Below, piece after piece: positions 1 to 5,614 of a stretch of 12,212 nucleotides of DNA. Both the position numbers and the translations under genes were made by a program. Under the pieces are notes generated by a model that was not told the origin of the DNA, made no database searches, and saw only the letters and a list, made by a program, of their open reading frames with translations. Each line of letters begins with the position of its first letter. Position 1 is the first letter of the stretch. The stretch is from CAG-877 sp045125935 (GTDB lineage Bacteria; Bacillota_I; Bacilli_A; RF39; UBA660). Where the stretch lies: the NCBI GenBank assembly GCA_045125935.1, contig JBGVNW010000013.1:1-12212 (forward strand). The letters are read 5' to 3'.

Positions 1-10
1 TATTTGACAT
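1..10 (-). CDS. Start of a divergent minus-strand gene, cut by the window edge
   Basis: Read on the minus strand, an ATG at 10..8 is followed by codons for Ser and Asn and then runs off the window. An AAAGGAG ribosome site (plus-strand 19-25) lies 8 bases upstream of this ATG, which is ideal spacing, and a TATAAT box sits further up at 57..52. In other Firmicutes the rpmB (ribosomal protein L28) gene is divergent from the cluster that ends in recG, so a ribosomal protein gene is conceivable. Three codons cannot show this, and no product is claimed. Confidence 0.45.
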
Positions 11-51
11 TTTATAAACTCCTTTCTTTCAATAAGCACCATCTATGGCAT

Positions 52-57
52 ATTATA
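52..57 (-). promoter_or_regulatory. -10 box of the divergent minus-strand gene
   Basis: A perfect TATAAT lies on the minus strand, about 40 bases upstream of the minus-strand ATG. No good -35 is visible at 17 bases. The box is part of a 12-base string, TATAATATGCCA (minus 57..46), that recurs exactly at the recG promoter on the plus strand (189-200). Confidence 0.5.
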
Positions 58-100
58 AACGTTTGAATGATTAAATTCTACTAATAATATTTGAACCACT

Positions 101-164
101 AAATTCCATTTAAGGGTGGAATTTACTTCTACAAGTGAGAAGTGTAAAATTTTGTCTTTTTTTT
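101..164 (+). repeat. Two adjoining inverted repeats followed by a T-run, between the divergent promoters
   Basis: AAATTCCA (101-108) and TGGAATTT (117-124) form a perfect 8-base inverted repeat with an 8-base loop. Directly after it, TTTAC-TTCT (122-130) pairs with AGAA-GT-GTAAA (138-148), leaving a 2-base bulge, and a T-rich run follows at 150-164. The two stems share bases 122-124, so they would compete in an RNA. The second looks like an intrinsic terminator, but no gene upstream is transcribed rightward. They may instead be protein binding sites or a short leader RNA; the function is unknown. Confidence 0.4.
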
Positions 165-194
165 GTAGGAAAAAATAATTTTTTGTGCTATAAT
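163..194 (+). promoter_or_regulatory. recG promoter (extended -10)
   Basis: TGCTATAAT at 186-194 is a perfect extended -10. The best -35-like hexamer is TTGTAG (163-168), at a long 20-base spacing, so recognition would rest mainly on the extended -10. The predicted transcript starts near 201, which leaves a leader of under 20 bases with the ribosome site almost at its 5' end. Confidence 0.6.
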
Positions 195-217
195 ATGCCA
201 AGAAGGAAGTGGTATTA

Positions 218-2212
218 GTGACAGAATTAAAGGATGTTAAAGGAGTAGGACCAAAATCTCTTTCTTTATTAAATAAAATAAATATATATACTATTGAAGA
301 TTTAGTTACACATTATCCTTTTCGCTATGATATTTTAGAAAGAAATAACTTAGCTGAAGTAGAAGATGGCGGAAAGATTATTATAGATGGAAAAGTTGAA
401 AGTGTTCCAATACTTATGAGGTTTAAAGCTGGTTTAAATAAGATGAATTTTAGATTAGTTACACAATCAGGAGTAGTTGGAGTTTCTATTTTTAATAGAG
501 CGTTTTTAAAGACACAGTTAACTGTTGGGACAGGAATTACTGTAATTGGTAAATTGGATAAGGGGAAAAATGTTATTACAGCTTCCGATATAAAAATGGG
601 TACATTAATGAGTAAAGCAAAGATAGAGCCTATTTATCATTGTACTAGTGGGCTTACTACTAAAAATTTATCTACATATATTAATATGGCTTTACTTATG
701 CATGGTAAAGAAATAAAAGATTATATACCTAGTAGTTATTTAGAAAAGTATAATTTTGTAAATAAAAAGACAGCATTAAACATTATTCATAATCCTTCAA
801 CTGCAGAGAAGTTAAAAGAAGTAACTGTTAGACTTAAGTATGAAGAATTATTTGCGTTTATGTTTAAGATTAATTATTTGAAATTACAAAATAAAAAGAA
901 GAATAATGGTTTAATTAGAGAAATAGCTCAAGAGAAAATAGATAATTTTATTAATAATTTGCCATATAAACTTACAGGTGATCAGGTAAATGCAGTTAAT
1001 GAAATAATTGAAGATTTAAAATCACCTAATAGAATGAATAGATTATTACAAGGTGATGTTGGTAGTGGTAAGACTATAGTTTCATTTATTGGAATGCTTG
1101 CGAATCATTATAGTGGTTATCAGAGTGCATTGATGGCTCCTACTGAAATACTTGCGACTCAACATTATAATAATTTGAAGAGGTTTTTAGAAGGTACAGA
1201 TATTGATGTTGAATTACTTACTGGGTCAACTTCCAAGAAAGATAAACAACAAATATATAAAGGATTAAAAGATGGTAGTATTTCAATGATAGTTGGAACA
1301 CATGCTTTAATTCAAGAAGAAGTTGAGTATTGTAATCTAGGATTAGTTATTACAGATGAACAACATCGTTTTGGAGTACATCAAAGAGCTAATTTACAAA
1401 ATAAGGGTATTAGACCTGATGTTTTATATATGAGTGCTACACCAATACCTAGAACTTATGCTCTTACTATATTTGGAGATATGGATGTTTCAACTATAAA
1501 GGAAAGACCAAAAGGAAGACAGAAAATTGATACATTTGTAAGAAAAAATAGTGAAATAAAAGATGTACTTGGCATGATGTATGAAGAGTTAAAAAAGGAT
1601 CATCAAGTATATGTTATTGCGCCACTTATTGAAGATAGTGAGAACTCAGATTTAGCAACTGTTTGTAATTTAAGAGATCAGATGAAATTAGCTTTTGGAG
1701 ATCATTATAAGATTGATATTGTTCATGGTAAAATGGCAAGTGGTGCGAAAGATATTATTATGAATCAGTTTAAAAATAATGAGATTCAAATACTTATTTC
1801 AACAACAGTAGTAGAGGTTGGAGTAGATGTACCTAATGCGACAACAATGGTTATCTTTGATGCTGATAGATTTGGTTTATCAACACTTCATCAATTAAGA
1901 GGAAGAGTTGGTAGAGGTACTTCTAAATCTATGTGTATTTTAATTAGTGATAGTGATGCAGAAAGACTTAAAATAATGGAAAAAGAAGATGACGGTTTTG
2001 TTATTAGTGAAGAAGATTTTAAACTTCGTGGACATGGTGATTTGTTCGGGACTAAACAAAGTGGAGATATGTCTTTTAAAATTGCTAATATTAGACAAGA
2101 CTATAAAATCTTATTACAAGCAAAAAAAGATTCAAAGGAATATTTACTTGATAAAGAATCGGATAATGATGAGTTAAAGAAAATGTTAATTGCGACGATT
2201 GCGGAAGGGTAG
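218..2212 (+). CDS. recG: ATP-dependent DNA helicase RecG
   Basis: RecG is a superfamily 2 DNA translocase that remodels stalled forks and branched recombination intermediates in the cytoplasm. The gene encodes about 664 residues, normal for the family. Numbered from the GTG at 218, an N-terminal wedge/OB region spans about 1-240. The helicase core has Walker A GDVGSGKT (279-286), the DEQH box (380-383), motif III SATPIPRT (406-413) and motif VI QLRGRVGRG (559-567). The family's C-terminal GDLFGTKQSG element is at about 607-616. Two starts are possible, GTG 209 and GTG 218. I chose 218 because the AAGAAGGA ribosome site (200-207) is 10 bases from it and only 1 base from 209. The frame is intact. 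The gene stands alone: a terminator overlaps its stop codon. Confidence 0.97.
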   Translation: MTELKDVKGVGPKSLSLLNKINIYTIEDLVTHYPFRYDILERNNLAEVEDGGKIIIDGKVESVPILMRFKAGLNKMNFRLVTQSGVVGVSIFNRAFLKTQLTVGTGITVIGKLDKGKNVITASDIKMGTLMSKAKIEPIYHCTSGLTTKNLSTYINMALLMHGKEIKDYIPSSYLEKYNFVNKKTALNIIHNPSTAEKLKEVTVRLKYEELFAFMFKINYLKLQNKKKNNGLIREIAQEKIDNFINNLPYKLTGDQVNAVNEIIEDLKSPNRMNRLLQGDVGSGKTIVSFIGMLANHYSGYQSALMAPTEILATQHYNNLKRFLEGTDIDVELLTGSTSKKDKQQIYKGLKDGSISMIVGTHALIQEEVEYCNLGLVITDEQHRFGVHQRANLQNKGIRPDVLYMSATPIPRTYALTIFGDMDVSTIKERPKGRQKIDTFVRKNSEIKDVLGMMYEELKKDHQVYVIAPLIEDSENSDLATVCNLRDQMKLAFGDHYKIDIVHGKMASGAKDIIMNQFKNNEIQILISTTVVEVGVDVPNATTMVIFDADRFGLSTLHQLRGRVGRGTSKSMCILISDSDAERLKIMEKEDDGFVISEEDFKLRGHGDLFGTKQSGDMSFKIANIRQDYKILLQAKKDSKEYLLDKESDNDELKKMLIATIAEG

Positions 2213-2240
2213 ATAGAATTAGAGATAATTCTATCTTTTT
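2211..2240 (+). terminator. Intrinsic terminator of recG, overlapping the stop codon
   Basis: AGATAGAATTA (2211-2221) pairs perfectly over 11 bases with TAATTCTATCT (2226-2236) around a GAGA loop, and five T's follow. The stem begins inside the recG TAG codon. The -10 box of the next gene starts only a few bases beyond the T-run. Confidence 0.85.
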
Positions 2241-2241
2241 A

Positions 2242-2267
2242 TGTTATAATTTAAATAAATAGGGAGG
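2242..2267 (+). promoter_or_regulatory. Extended -10 promoter and ribosome site of the GNAT-fusion gene
   Basis: TGTTATAAT (2242-2250) is a perfect extended -10. The region where a -35 would lie is occupied by the recG terminator stem. AGGGAGG (2261-2267), 5 bases before the ATG at 2273, is a strong ribosome site. The predicted transcript starts near 2257, giving a very short leader. Confidence 0.6.
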
Positions 2268-2272
2268 TTTTT

Positions 2273-3337
2273 ATGGAAGAAGTACATAATCATAAAAAGA
2301 ATATGGAGAATCTTCTAGTATCAATTACGAAGTTTTTTGGTCTTGATCAGGATTTAGTGTCACTTAGTAAATTAAATCGCTTTTTTGATGAAGAAGATTA
2401 TAAGAATTTAATTGTTTTATCGTATGATTGTTTAGATTTAAAAGTTTTTTCTAAGTATGTTAGTGATGATAGTTTTTTAGGAAGTCATAAGTTTTTTAAT
2501 ATAACTGTTCCTAAGGTTAATGATGATGAGCTTTTTCATAGTGATTTACTTGATAGAATAAATAGTATGGACGGGTGTCGTGCATATGGAGTGTTTCCTT
2601 TTGGAATGGGTGCTTATTCAACGATTGAGGAGGCAAATAAAAGGATTATTAATTTTAGTAATGGAAATGATAAAAGACTTATTTATGTGTCTTATAGGGG
2701 CTTTTATGGCGCTACAGAAGAGGGAATTAAAAAGATTAATGATGATGTTTTTAATTTATGTAATCAGTTAGATAATAGTGTAATTTTAATTTTGGGTGAG
2801 AGTACAAAAGAAGATATTAAAGTACCTTTATGTGTAGTTAAAAGAGTATCAAGTAGTGAAAGAGTTAGATTAGCTACTTTGAAGGATATGAATATAATTA
2901 ATTCTTTTATTAGAGAGTCTTGGATTAATAGAGTTGAGATGAGACCAGATTTATTTGTTTCTAGAGGAAGACTTACTGAGTATGAATTTTATAATTGTTG
3001 TAGTAGGGTAAGAGGAGAAGCTTGCTTAGTTTATGAAATATCTGAAGAGATAGTAGGTTTTCTTTTTTTAAAACTTAATTTTGTAAAGGATGTTGCAACT
3101 TTTACAGAGCGTAGTTATATTTCAATAGAAAATATTTATGTTAAAGAAGAGTATAGAAGAAGAGGAATTGGTACTAAACTTTATAATGGTGCTTGTGATT
3201 ATGCTAGAAGAACTAAGATAAAGAAAATAGAATTTAGAGTTTATGAATTCGAGGAGGAATTGATTAGTTTTGTAGAAGGACTAAATAATAAACTACTAAG
3301 TAGAAATTATGAATTTGATTTGGTTGATGTCAACTAA
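2273..3337 (+). CDS. GNAT acetyltransferase fused to a degenerate alkaline-phosphatase-like domain
   Basis: The protein has 354 residues, no signal peptide and no membrane segment. Residues about 197-345 are a GNAT N-acetyltransferase domain: the IENIYV strand (286-291) leads into RRRGIG (295-300), which matches the acetyl-CoA pyrophosphate loop, followed by an amphipathic helix and the FRVYE strand. The substrate is unknown. Residues about 5-180 resemble, from memory, the start and end of a Clostridia-type alkaline-phosphatase-superfamily phosphodiesterase: a conserved N-terminal helix, NLIVLSYD (45-52) where family members have a strand ending in LLDGLG, SFLGSHK (67-73), AYGVFPFG (104-111), and KRLIYV...LDNSVILILGES (134-176). 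The middle part carrying the nucleophile is missing, and the usual EPD..H and TADHG ligands are absent. I infer a non-catalytic fold serving as a binding module. The start is set by the strong ribosome site. Confidence 0.75.
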   Translation: MEEVHNHKKNMENLLVSITKFFGLDQDLVSLSKLNRFFDEEDYKNLIVLSYDCLDLKVFSKYVSDDSFLGSHKFFNITVPKVNDDELFHSDLLDRINSMDGCRAYGVFPFGMGAYSTIEEANKRIINFSNGNDKRLIYVSYRGFYGATEEGIKKINDDVFNLCNQLDNSVILILGESTKEDIKVPLCVVKRVSSSERVRLATLKDMNIINSFIRESWINRVEMRPDLFVSRGRLTEYEFYNCCSRVRGEACLVYEISEEIVGFLFLKLNFVKDVATFTERSYISIENIYVKEEYRRRGIGTKLYNGACDYARRTKIKKIEFRVYEFEEELISFVEGLNNKLLSRNYEFDLVDVN

Positions 3338-3357
3338 AAATATTTTTGTCTAATTAA

Positions 3358-3386
3358 TTGACTTTTTGAAAAATATCCTATATGAT
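3358..3386 (+). promoter_or_regulatory. Promoter of candidate small RNA 1
   Basis: TTGACT (3358-3363), a 17-base spacer and TATGAT (3381-3386) make a good housekeeping promoter. Transcription would start at about 3391-3393, exactly at the base of the first RNA hairpin. Confidence 0.7.
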
Positions 3387-3392
3387 TAAGAT

Positions 3393-3487
3393 GCGTGATG
3401 TATATCACGCCGATATCTCTCACTGTATTTGTGAGAGTATATTCAACCGAACCCCCTGAAGGACCTCGAAAGAGGTCCATTTTGTTT
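3393..3487 (+). ncRNA. Candidate small RNA 1: two hairpins, a C-rich single strand, a terminator hairpin
   Basis: About 95 bases without a plausible reading frame carry three perfect stems in a row. Stem 1 is GCGTGAT/ATCACGC (3393-3399 with 3404-3410). Stem 2 is CTCTCAC/GTGAGAG (3417-3423 with 3431-3437), which ATAT/ATAT pairing can lengthen past one bulged T. Stem 3 is GGACCTC/GAGGTCC (3461-3467 with 3472-3478) with a GAAA tetraloop, followed by a T-rich tail. An unpaired C-rich stretch with CCCCC (3452-3456) lies between stems 2 and 3. A promoter places the 5' end at stem 1 and the terminator closes the 3' end, so the unit is self-contained. The layout is that of trans-acting Gram-positive sRNAs whose C-rich loops pair with Shine-Dalgarno sites. 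I do not recognise a named RNA family. A riboswitch is unlikely because the downstream ORF has no ribosome site. Confidence 0.7.
3461..3487 (+). terminator. Intrinsic terminator of candidate small RNA 1
   Basis: A 7-base GC-rich stem, GGACCTC/GAGGTCC, with a GAAA tetraloop is followed by ATTTTGTTT. It is the most GC-rich hairpin in an otherwise AT-rich window. It could also end readthrough from the GNAT-fusion gene, which has no clear terminator of its own. Confidence 0.85.
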
Positions 3488-3489
3488 GC

Positions 3490-3762
3490 TTGAATTTAAA
3501 GATATTTAGAATAGGAAAAGTAACGAGAAATAATAAGTTTAGTAATTCAAGAATTAGACAAATTACATATACGCTTTATATGTTTAATGGAATAATAACA
3601 AGTGATGGTATAAAAGAAAATGTAAATAAAGAAATAAATAAATTGTTTTTTGATAGAATAATTTTACATAAAGAGTATTATAATAATAATGAACTATTAA
3701 AATCAGTATATTCATATTTCAAAAATATAATTGAAAAAAATTATGTGAATGTTGATAGATAG
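3490..3762 (+). CDS. Orphan 90-codon ORF, possibly a truncated remnant
   Basis: An open frame of 90 codons starts at TTG 3490 and ends in TAG. It encodes a basic, Lys/Asn/Ile/Tyr-rich protein without a signal peptide, membrane segment or motif that I recognise. No ribosome site lies before the TTG, which is immediately downstream of the small RNA terminator, or before the first in-frame ATG (residue 31). The frame is open back to 3460 through that terminator. Codon use looks coding (many AGA, ATA and AAA codons, as in the abiE genes), so this may be the 3' part of a gene whose start was lost when the island formed. Chance openness in AT-rich DNA is also possible. No function is proposed. Confidence 0.35.
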   Translation: MNLKIFRIGKVTRNNKFSNSRIRQITYTLYMFNGIITSDGIKENVNKEINKLFFDRIILHKEYYNNNELLKSVYSYFKNIIEKNYVNVDR

Positions 3763-3763
3763 T

Positions 3764-3791
3764 TTGACATAAATATATTTTATGATATATT
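3764..3791 (+). promoter_or_regulatory. Promoter of candidate small RNA 2
   Basis: A perfect TTGACA (3764-3769), a 16-base spacer and TATATT (3786-3791) preceded by TGA (extended -10) form a strong promoter just after the orphan ORF's stop. The start point would be about 3797-3798, at the base of a hairpin. Confidence 0.65.
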
Positions 3792-3796
3792 GTTTA

Positions 3797-3863
3797 TGCA
3801 AGAAAAAAACGTTAAATCGTTTTTGCAAGGGCACTATCTAACGGTGGCGCCCTATTTTTATTT
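3797..3863 (+). ncRNA. Candidate small RNA 2, between the orphan ORF and abiEi
   Basis: About 65 bases run from a strong promoter to an intrinsic terminator. Hairpin 1 pairs AAAAACG (3805-3811) with CGTTTTT (3818-3824) and TGC (3797-3799) with GCA (3825-3827), around a 5-base bulge and a TTAAAT loop. Hairpin 2 is the terminator (3829-3852). CGTTA (3810-3814) in hairpin 1 is complementary to TAACG (3839-3843) in the loop of hairpin 2, so a pseudoknot or kissing contact is possible. No reading frame is visible on the plus strand. It could be an independent small RNA or a terminated leader upstream of abiE. Because abiEi has its own promoter at 3957-3985, the independent reading is favoured. AbiE systems are not known to need an RNA. 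Confidence 0.45.
3829..3863 (+). terminator. Intrinsic terminator between small RNA 2 and abiEi
   Basis: GGGC (3829-3832) pairs with GCCC (3849-3852). Inner AC/GT pairs form if GGC (3846-3848) bulges out. The loop is TATCTAACG and the tail is TATTTTTATTT. It would shield abiEi from upstream transcription. Confidence 0.6.
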
Positions 3864-3956
3864 GCTGGGAAAGTGCGTTTTTATGTATGAACTGCCTTAT
3901 CATAGTTGGTAAAAAATTCCTCTTCCAAATAAAATAGATTAAAACACCTTTGGTTC

Positions 3957-3990
3957 TTGATTTTCACCACAAATTATCATATAATGATAA
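3957..3990 (+). promoter_or_regulatory. abiE promoter with overlapping palindromic operator
   Basis: TTGATT (3957-3962), a 17-base spacer and TATAAT (3980-3985) form the promoter; the start point would be near 3992. A perfect palindrome, TTATCAT-ATA-ATGATAA (3974-3990), covers the -10, and a similar half site, GTGATAATT, lies at 4005-4013 over the start codon. AbiEi proteins are known to repress their own operon by binding inverted repeats at the promoter, so this is the natural operator candidate. Confidence 0.7.
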
Positions 3991-4004
3991 AAAGAGGTGA
4001 AAAT

Positions 4005-4595
4005 GTGATAATTACTAATGATATTGCTAAGAATAGTTTTGATGAATATTCTAACAAGGATACTAAGCTATCAAGAGAAGTAAGAGATGGTAAATTGTTT
4101 AAGATAATTAATGGATTATATGAAACTGATTCAAATACACCAGGATATTTATTAGCCGGAAGTATTTATGGACCATCATATATTTCTTTTGAATATGCAT
4201 TGTCTTTTTATGGACTTATTCCAGAGCGAGTAACAACAATAACATGTGCTACATTTGATAAGAAAAAGAAAAAACAATATGATACTGATTTTGGTTTTTT
4301 TACTTATAGAGATGTACCAGGATTAGTATATCCAGAAGAAATACTTTTAAAAGAAGAAAATAATTATTCATATCATATTGCAACACCAGAAAAATCGTTA
4401 TGTGATAAATTATATACATTAGCTCCATTAAATAATTATTCTAACTTAGAAAATATGTTATTTAATGATTTAAGAATAGATATTGAAGAATTTAATAACT
4501 TAAATGTTGATAAAATAGAAAAGTTAAGCAATTTATATCATTCAAAAAATGTGGAATTATTGGCAAAATATATGAGGAGGAAAATAAATGAATAA
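4005..4595 (+). CDS. abiEi: AbiEi-type antitoxin and autorepressor
   Basis: This is the antitoxin of a type IV toxin-antitoxin pair: it neutralises the partner without a stable toxin complex and represses the operon. The product has 196 residues. The N-terminus is a winged-helix segment, with KLSREVRDGKLFKIINGLYE (20 residues) matching the family's recognition-helix-and-wing pattern. The C-terminal part carries the hallmarks YISFEYALSFYGLIPE and ATPEKSLCDKLYTL. The frame is open from 3957, but the TTG there is the -35 box. The GTG at 4005 has GAGG (3994-3997) 7 bases upstream and lies just after the predicted transcript start, so I set the start there. An out-of-frame ATGTGA (4003-4008) overlaps the start. 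The gene overlaps abiEii by 8 bases, implying translational coupling. Confidence 0.9.
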   Translation: MIITNDIAKNSFDEYSNKDTKLSREVRDGKLFKIINGLYETDSNTPGYLLAGSIYGPSYISFEYALSFYGLIPERVTTITCATFDKKKKKQYDTDFGFFTYRDVPGLVYPEEILLKEENNYSYHIATPEKSLCDKLYTLAPLNNYSNLENMLFNDLRIDIEEFNNLNVDKIEKLSNLYHSKNVELLAKYMRRKINE

Positions 4596-5445
4596 TATTA
4601 TTGGACAAATGCTTTCTAAATATGAAATAAAAAATACTAATGATGAAATAAATGCATTAAAAGAAATTATTCAAGAAATAGTCTTATCAGGATTATCTAG
4701 AGGAGGATTCTTTAGTGATGCTGCATTTTATGGTGGAACAGCACTTAGAATATTTTATAAACTAGATAGATTTTCAGAAGATTTAGATTTTGCATTAATT
4801 TCTCCTAATAAAGAATTTGATTTGAGTAAATATTTTACATATATCGAAAAAGAATTAAAGTCATATGGATTAAATTTAGAAGTAACTGCTAAACAAAAAG
4901 ACATTGATTCTAATATAACATCAGCGTTTGTAAAAGGTGATACATTAGAACATATTTTAAAATTCTTTCCAAATGAAGAAAGTCATGAATATGATCATTT
5001 ATTAAAAAATATCAAAATAAAATTTGAAGTTGATATTAATCCACCAAGTGGAGCAACATATGATGAACAATATAAGTTGCTTCCTAGTCCACATCAAATA
5101 AAATTATATGATAAAGAGTCTTTGTTTGCGGGAAAAATACATGCAATTTTATGTCGTAATTGGAAAACTAGAATAAAGGGAAGAGATTTATATGATTATA
5201 TATTCTTTTTAGCTAATGATACAAAAGTAAATATAGAGTTGGTAAAAAATAAATTAATAGAATCAAAATATATAGAACATGGTAGTGATTTTGATATAGA
5301 GATATTAAAAGGATTATTAATTAATAGATTTAATGAAATAGATTATATAGGAGCAAAAGAAGATGTTTTACCATTCATCAAAAATGTGGAAAGTTTAAAT
5401 ATGTGGAATAAAAATTTCTTTATTAGTTTAACCAAAAAATTATAA
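4588..5445 (+). CDS. abiEii: AbiEii-type nucleotidyltransferase toxin
   Basis: The toxin of the AbiE pair belongs to the DNA-polymerase-beta-like nucleotidyltransferase family; members such as MenT modify tRNA, and the pair can act as an abortive phage-defence system. The product has 285 residues. The active-site signature is complete: GGTALR (49-54), then RFSEDLDF (61-68) with Asp65 and Asp67, and KFEVDINPP (145-153) with a third acidic strand residue, Asp149. It is followed by LFAGKIHAILCR (179-190) and KGRDLYDY (197-204), typical of AbiEii. AGGAGG (4575-4580) is 7 bases before the ATG, inside the end of abiEi. All motifs are intact, so the toxin is probably active. The frame ends before a clear terminator. 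Confidence 0.93.
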   Translation: MNNIIGQMLSKYEIKNTNDEINALKEIIQEIVLSGLSRGGFFSDAAFYGGTALRIFYKLDRFSEDLDFALISPNKEFDLSKYFTYIEKELKSYGLNLEVTAKQKDIDSNITSAFVKGDTLEHILKFFPNEESHEYDHLLKNIKIKFEVDINPPSGATYDEQYKLLPSPHQIKLYDKESLFAGKIHAILCRNWKTRIKGRDLYDYIFFLANDTKVNIELVKNKLIESKYIEHGSDFDIEILKGLLINRFNEIDYIGAKEDVLPFIKNVESLNMWNKNFFISLTKKL

Positions 5446-5475
5446 ATTATTTATAAAACTTTTAATTGTTTTTTG

Positions 5476-5509
5476 AAGACTAGTTTGGATGAACTAGTCT
5501 TTTGTTTTT
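5476..5509 (+). terminator. Intrinsic terminator of the abiE operon
   Basis: AAGACTAGTT (5476-5485) pairs perfectly with AACTAGTCTT (5492-5501) around a TGGATG loop. The T-run TTTTGTTTTT follows, and merges into the T-rich tandem repeat that begins at 5501. Confidence 0.85.
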
Positions 5510-5540
5510 GCTTGTTTTTGTTTGTTTTTGTTTGTTTTTA
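5501..5540 (+). repeat. Four 10-base tandem repeats with phased T-tracts
   Basis: The unit TTTGTTTTTG occurs four times end to end, with a C for T in copy 2 and an A for G at the end of copy 4. T5 tracts therefore start exactly every 10 bases (5505, 5515, 5525, 5535). Tracts in phase with the helix are a textbook source of intrinsic DNA curvature. The array ends 18 bases before the -35 of a strong promoter. Confidence 0.9.
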
Positions 5541-5558
5541 GTGGTTAGTTAGTGTAAA

Positions 5559-5587
5559 TTGACATTTTCCTTATTTTATGGTATAAT
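5559..5587 (+). promoter_or_regulatory. Near-consensus promoter of the 1271-residue gene
   Basis: A perfect TTGACA (5559-5564), a 17-base spacer and a perfect TATAAT (5582-5587) with TGG before it (extended -10) make this the best promoter in the window. The phased T-tract array lies directly upstream. The start point would be about 5594, giving a leader of some 20 bases. Confidence 0.85.
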
Positions 5588-5614
5588 TAGCTCACTAATT
5601 GGGGGATGGTTAGT

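Noticed and set aside
111..124. AAGGGTGGAA resembles the core of a T-box riboswitch, with a terminator-like hairpin downstream
   Set aside because: The ACCGCG half of the core is missing, there is no room for a T-box stem I after the divergent gene, and the recG promoter lies downstream of the hairpin.
1989..2177. Plus-strand ORF inside recG in another frame
   Set aside because: It lies fully within the conserved recG C-terminal coding sequence and has no features of its own.
3841..3925. Short minus-strand ORF (ATG near 3903, about 20 codons) behind an AGAGGA-like site
   Set aside because: It is very short, lacks a recognisable promoter and crosses the small RNA 2 terminator; chance cannot be excluded.
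3957..4004. Upstream TTG start for abiEi giving a 212-residue protein
   Set aside because: That TTG is the -35 hexamer of the abiE promoter and lies upstream of the predicted transcript start; GTG 4005 has the proper ribosome site.
5501..5540. The 10-base repeats as part of a CRISPR array
   Set aside because: The units are contiguous, with no unique spacers and no cas genes nearby.
3338..5614. The abiE island as a transposon or prophage
   Set aside because: No transposase, integrase, terminal inverted repeats or target duplications could be seen.
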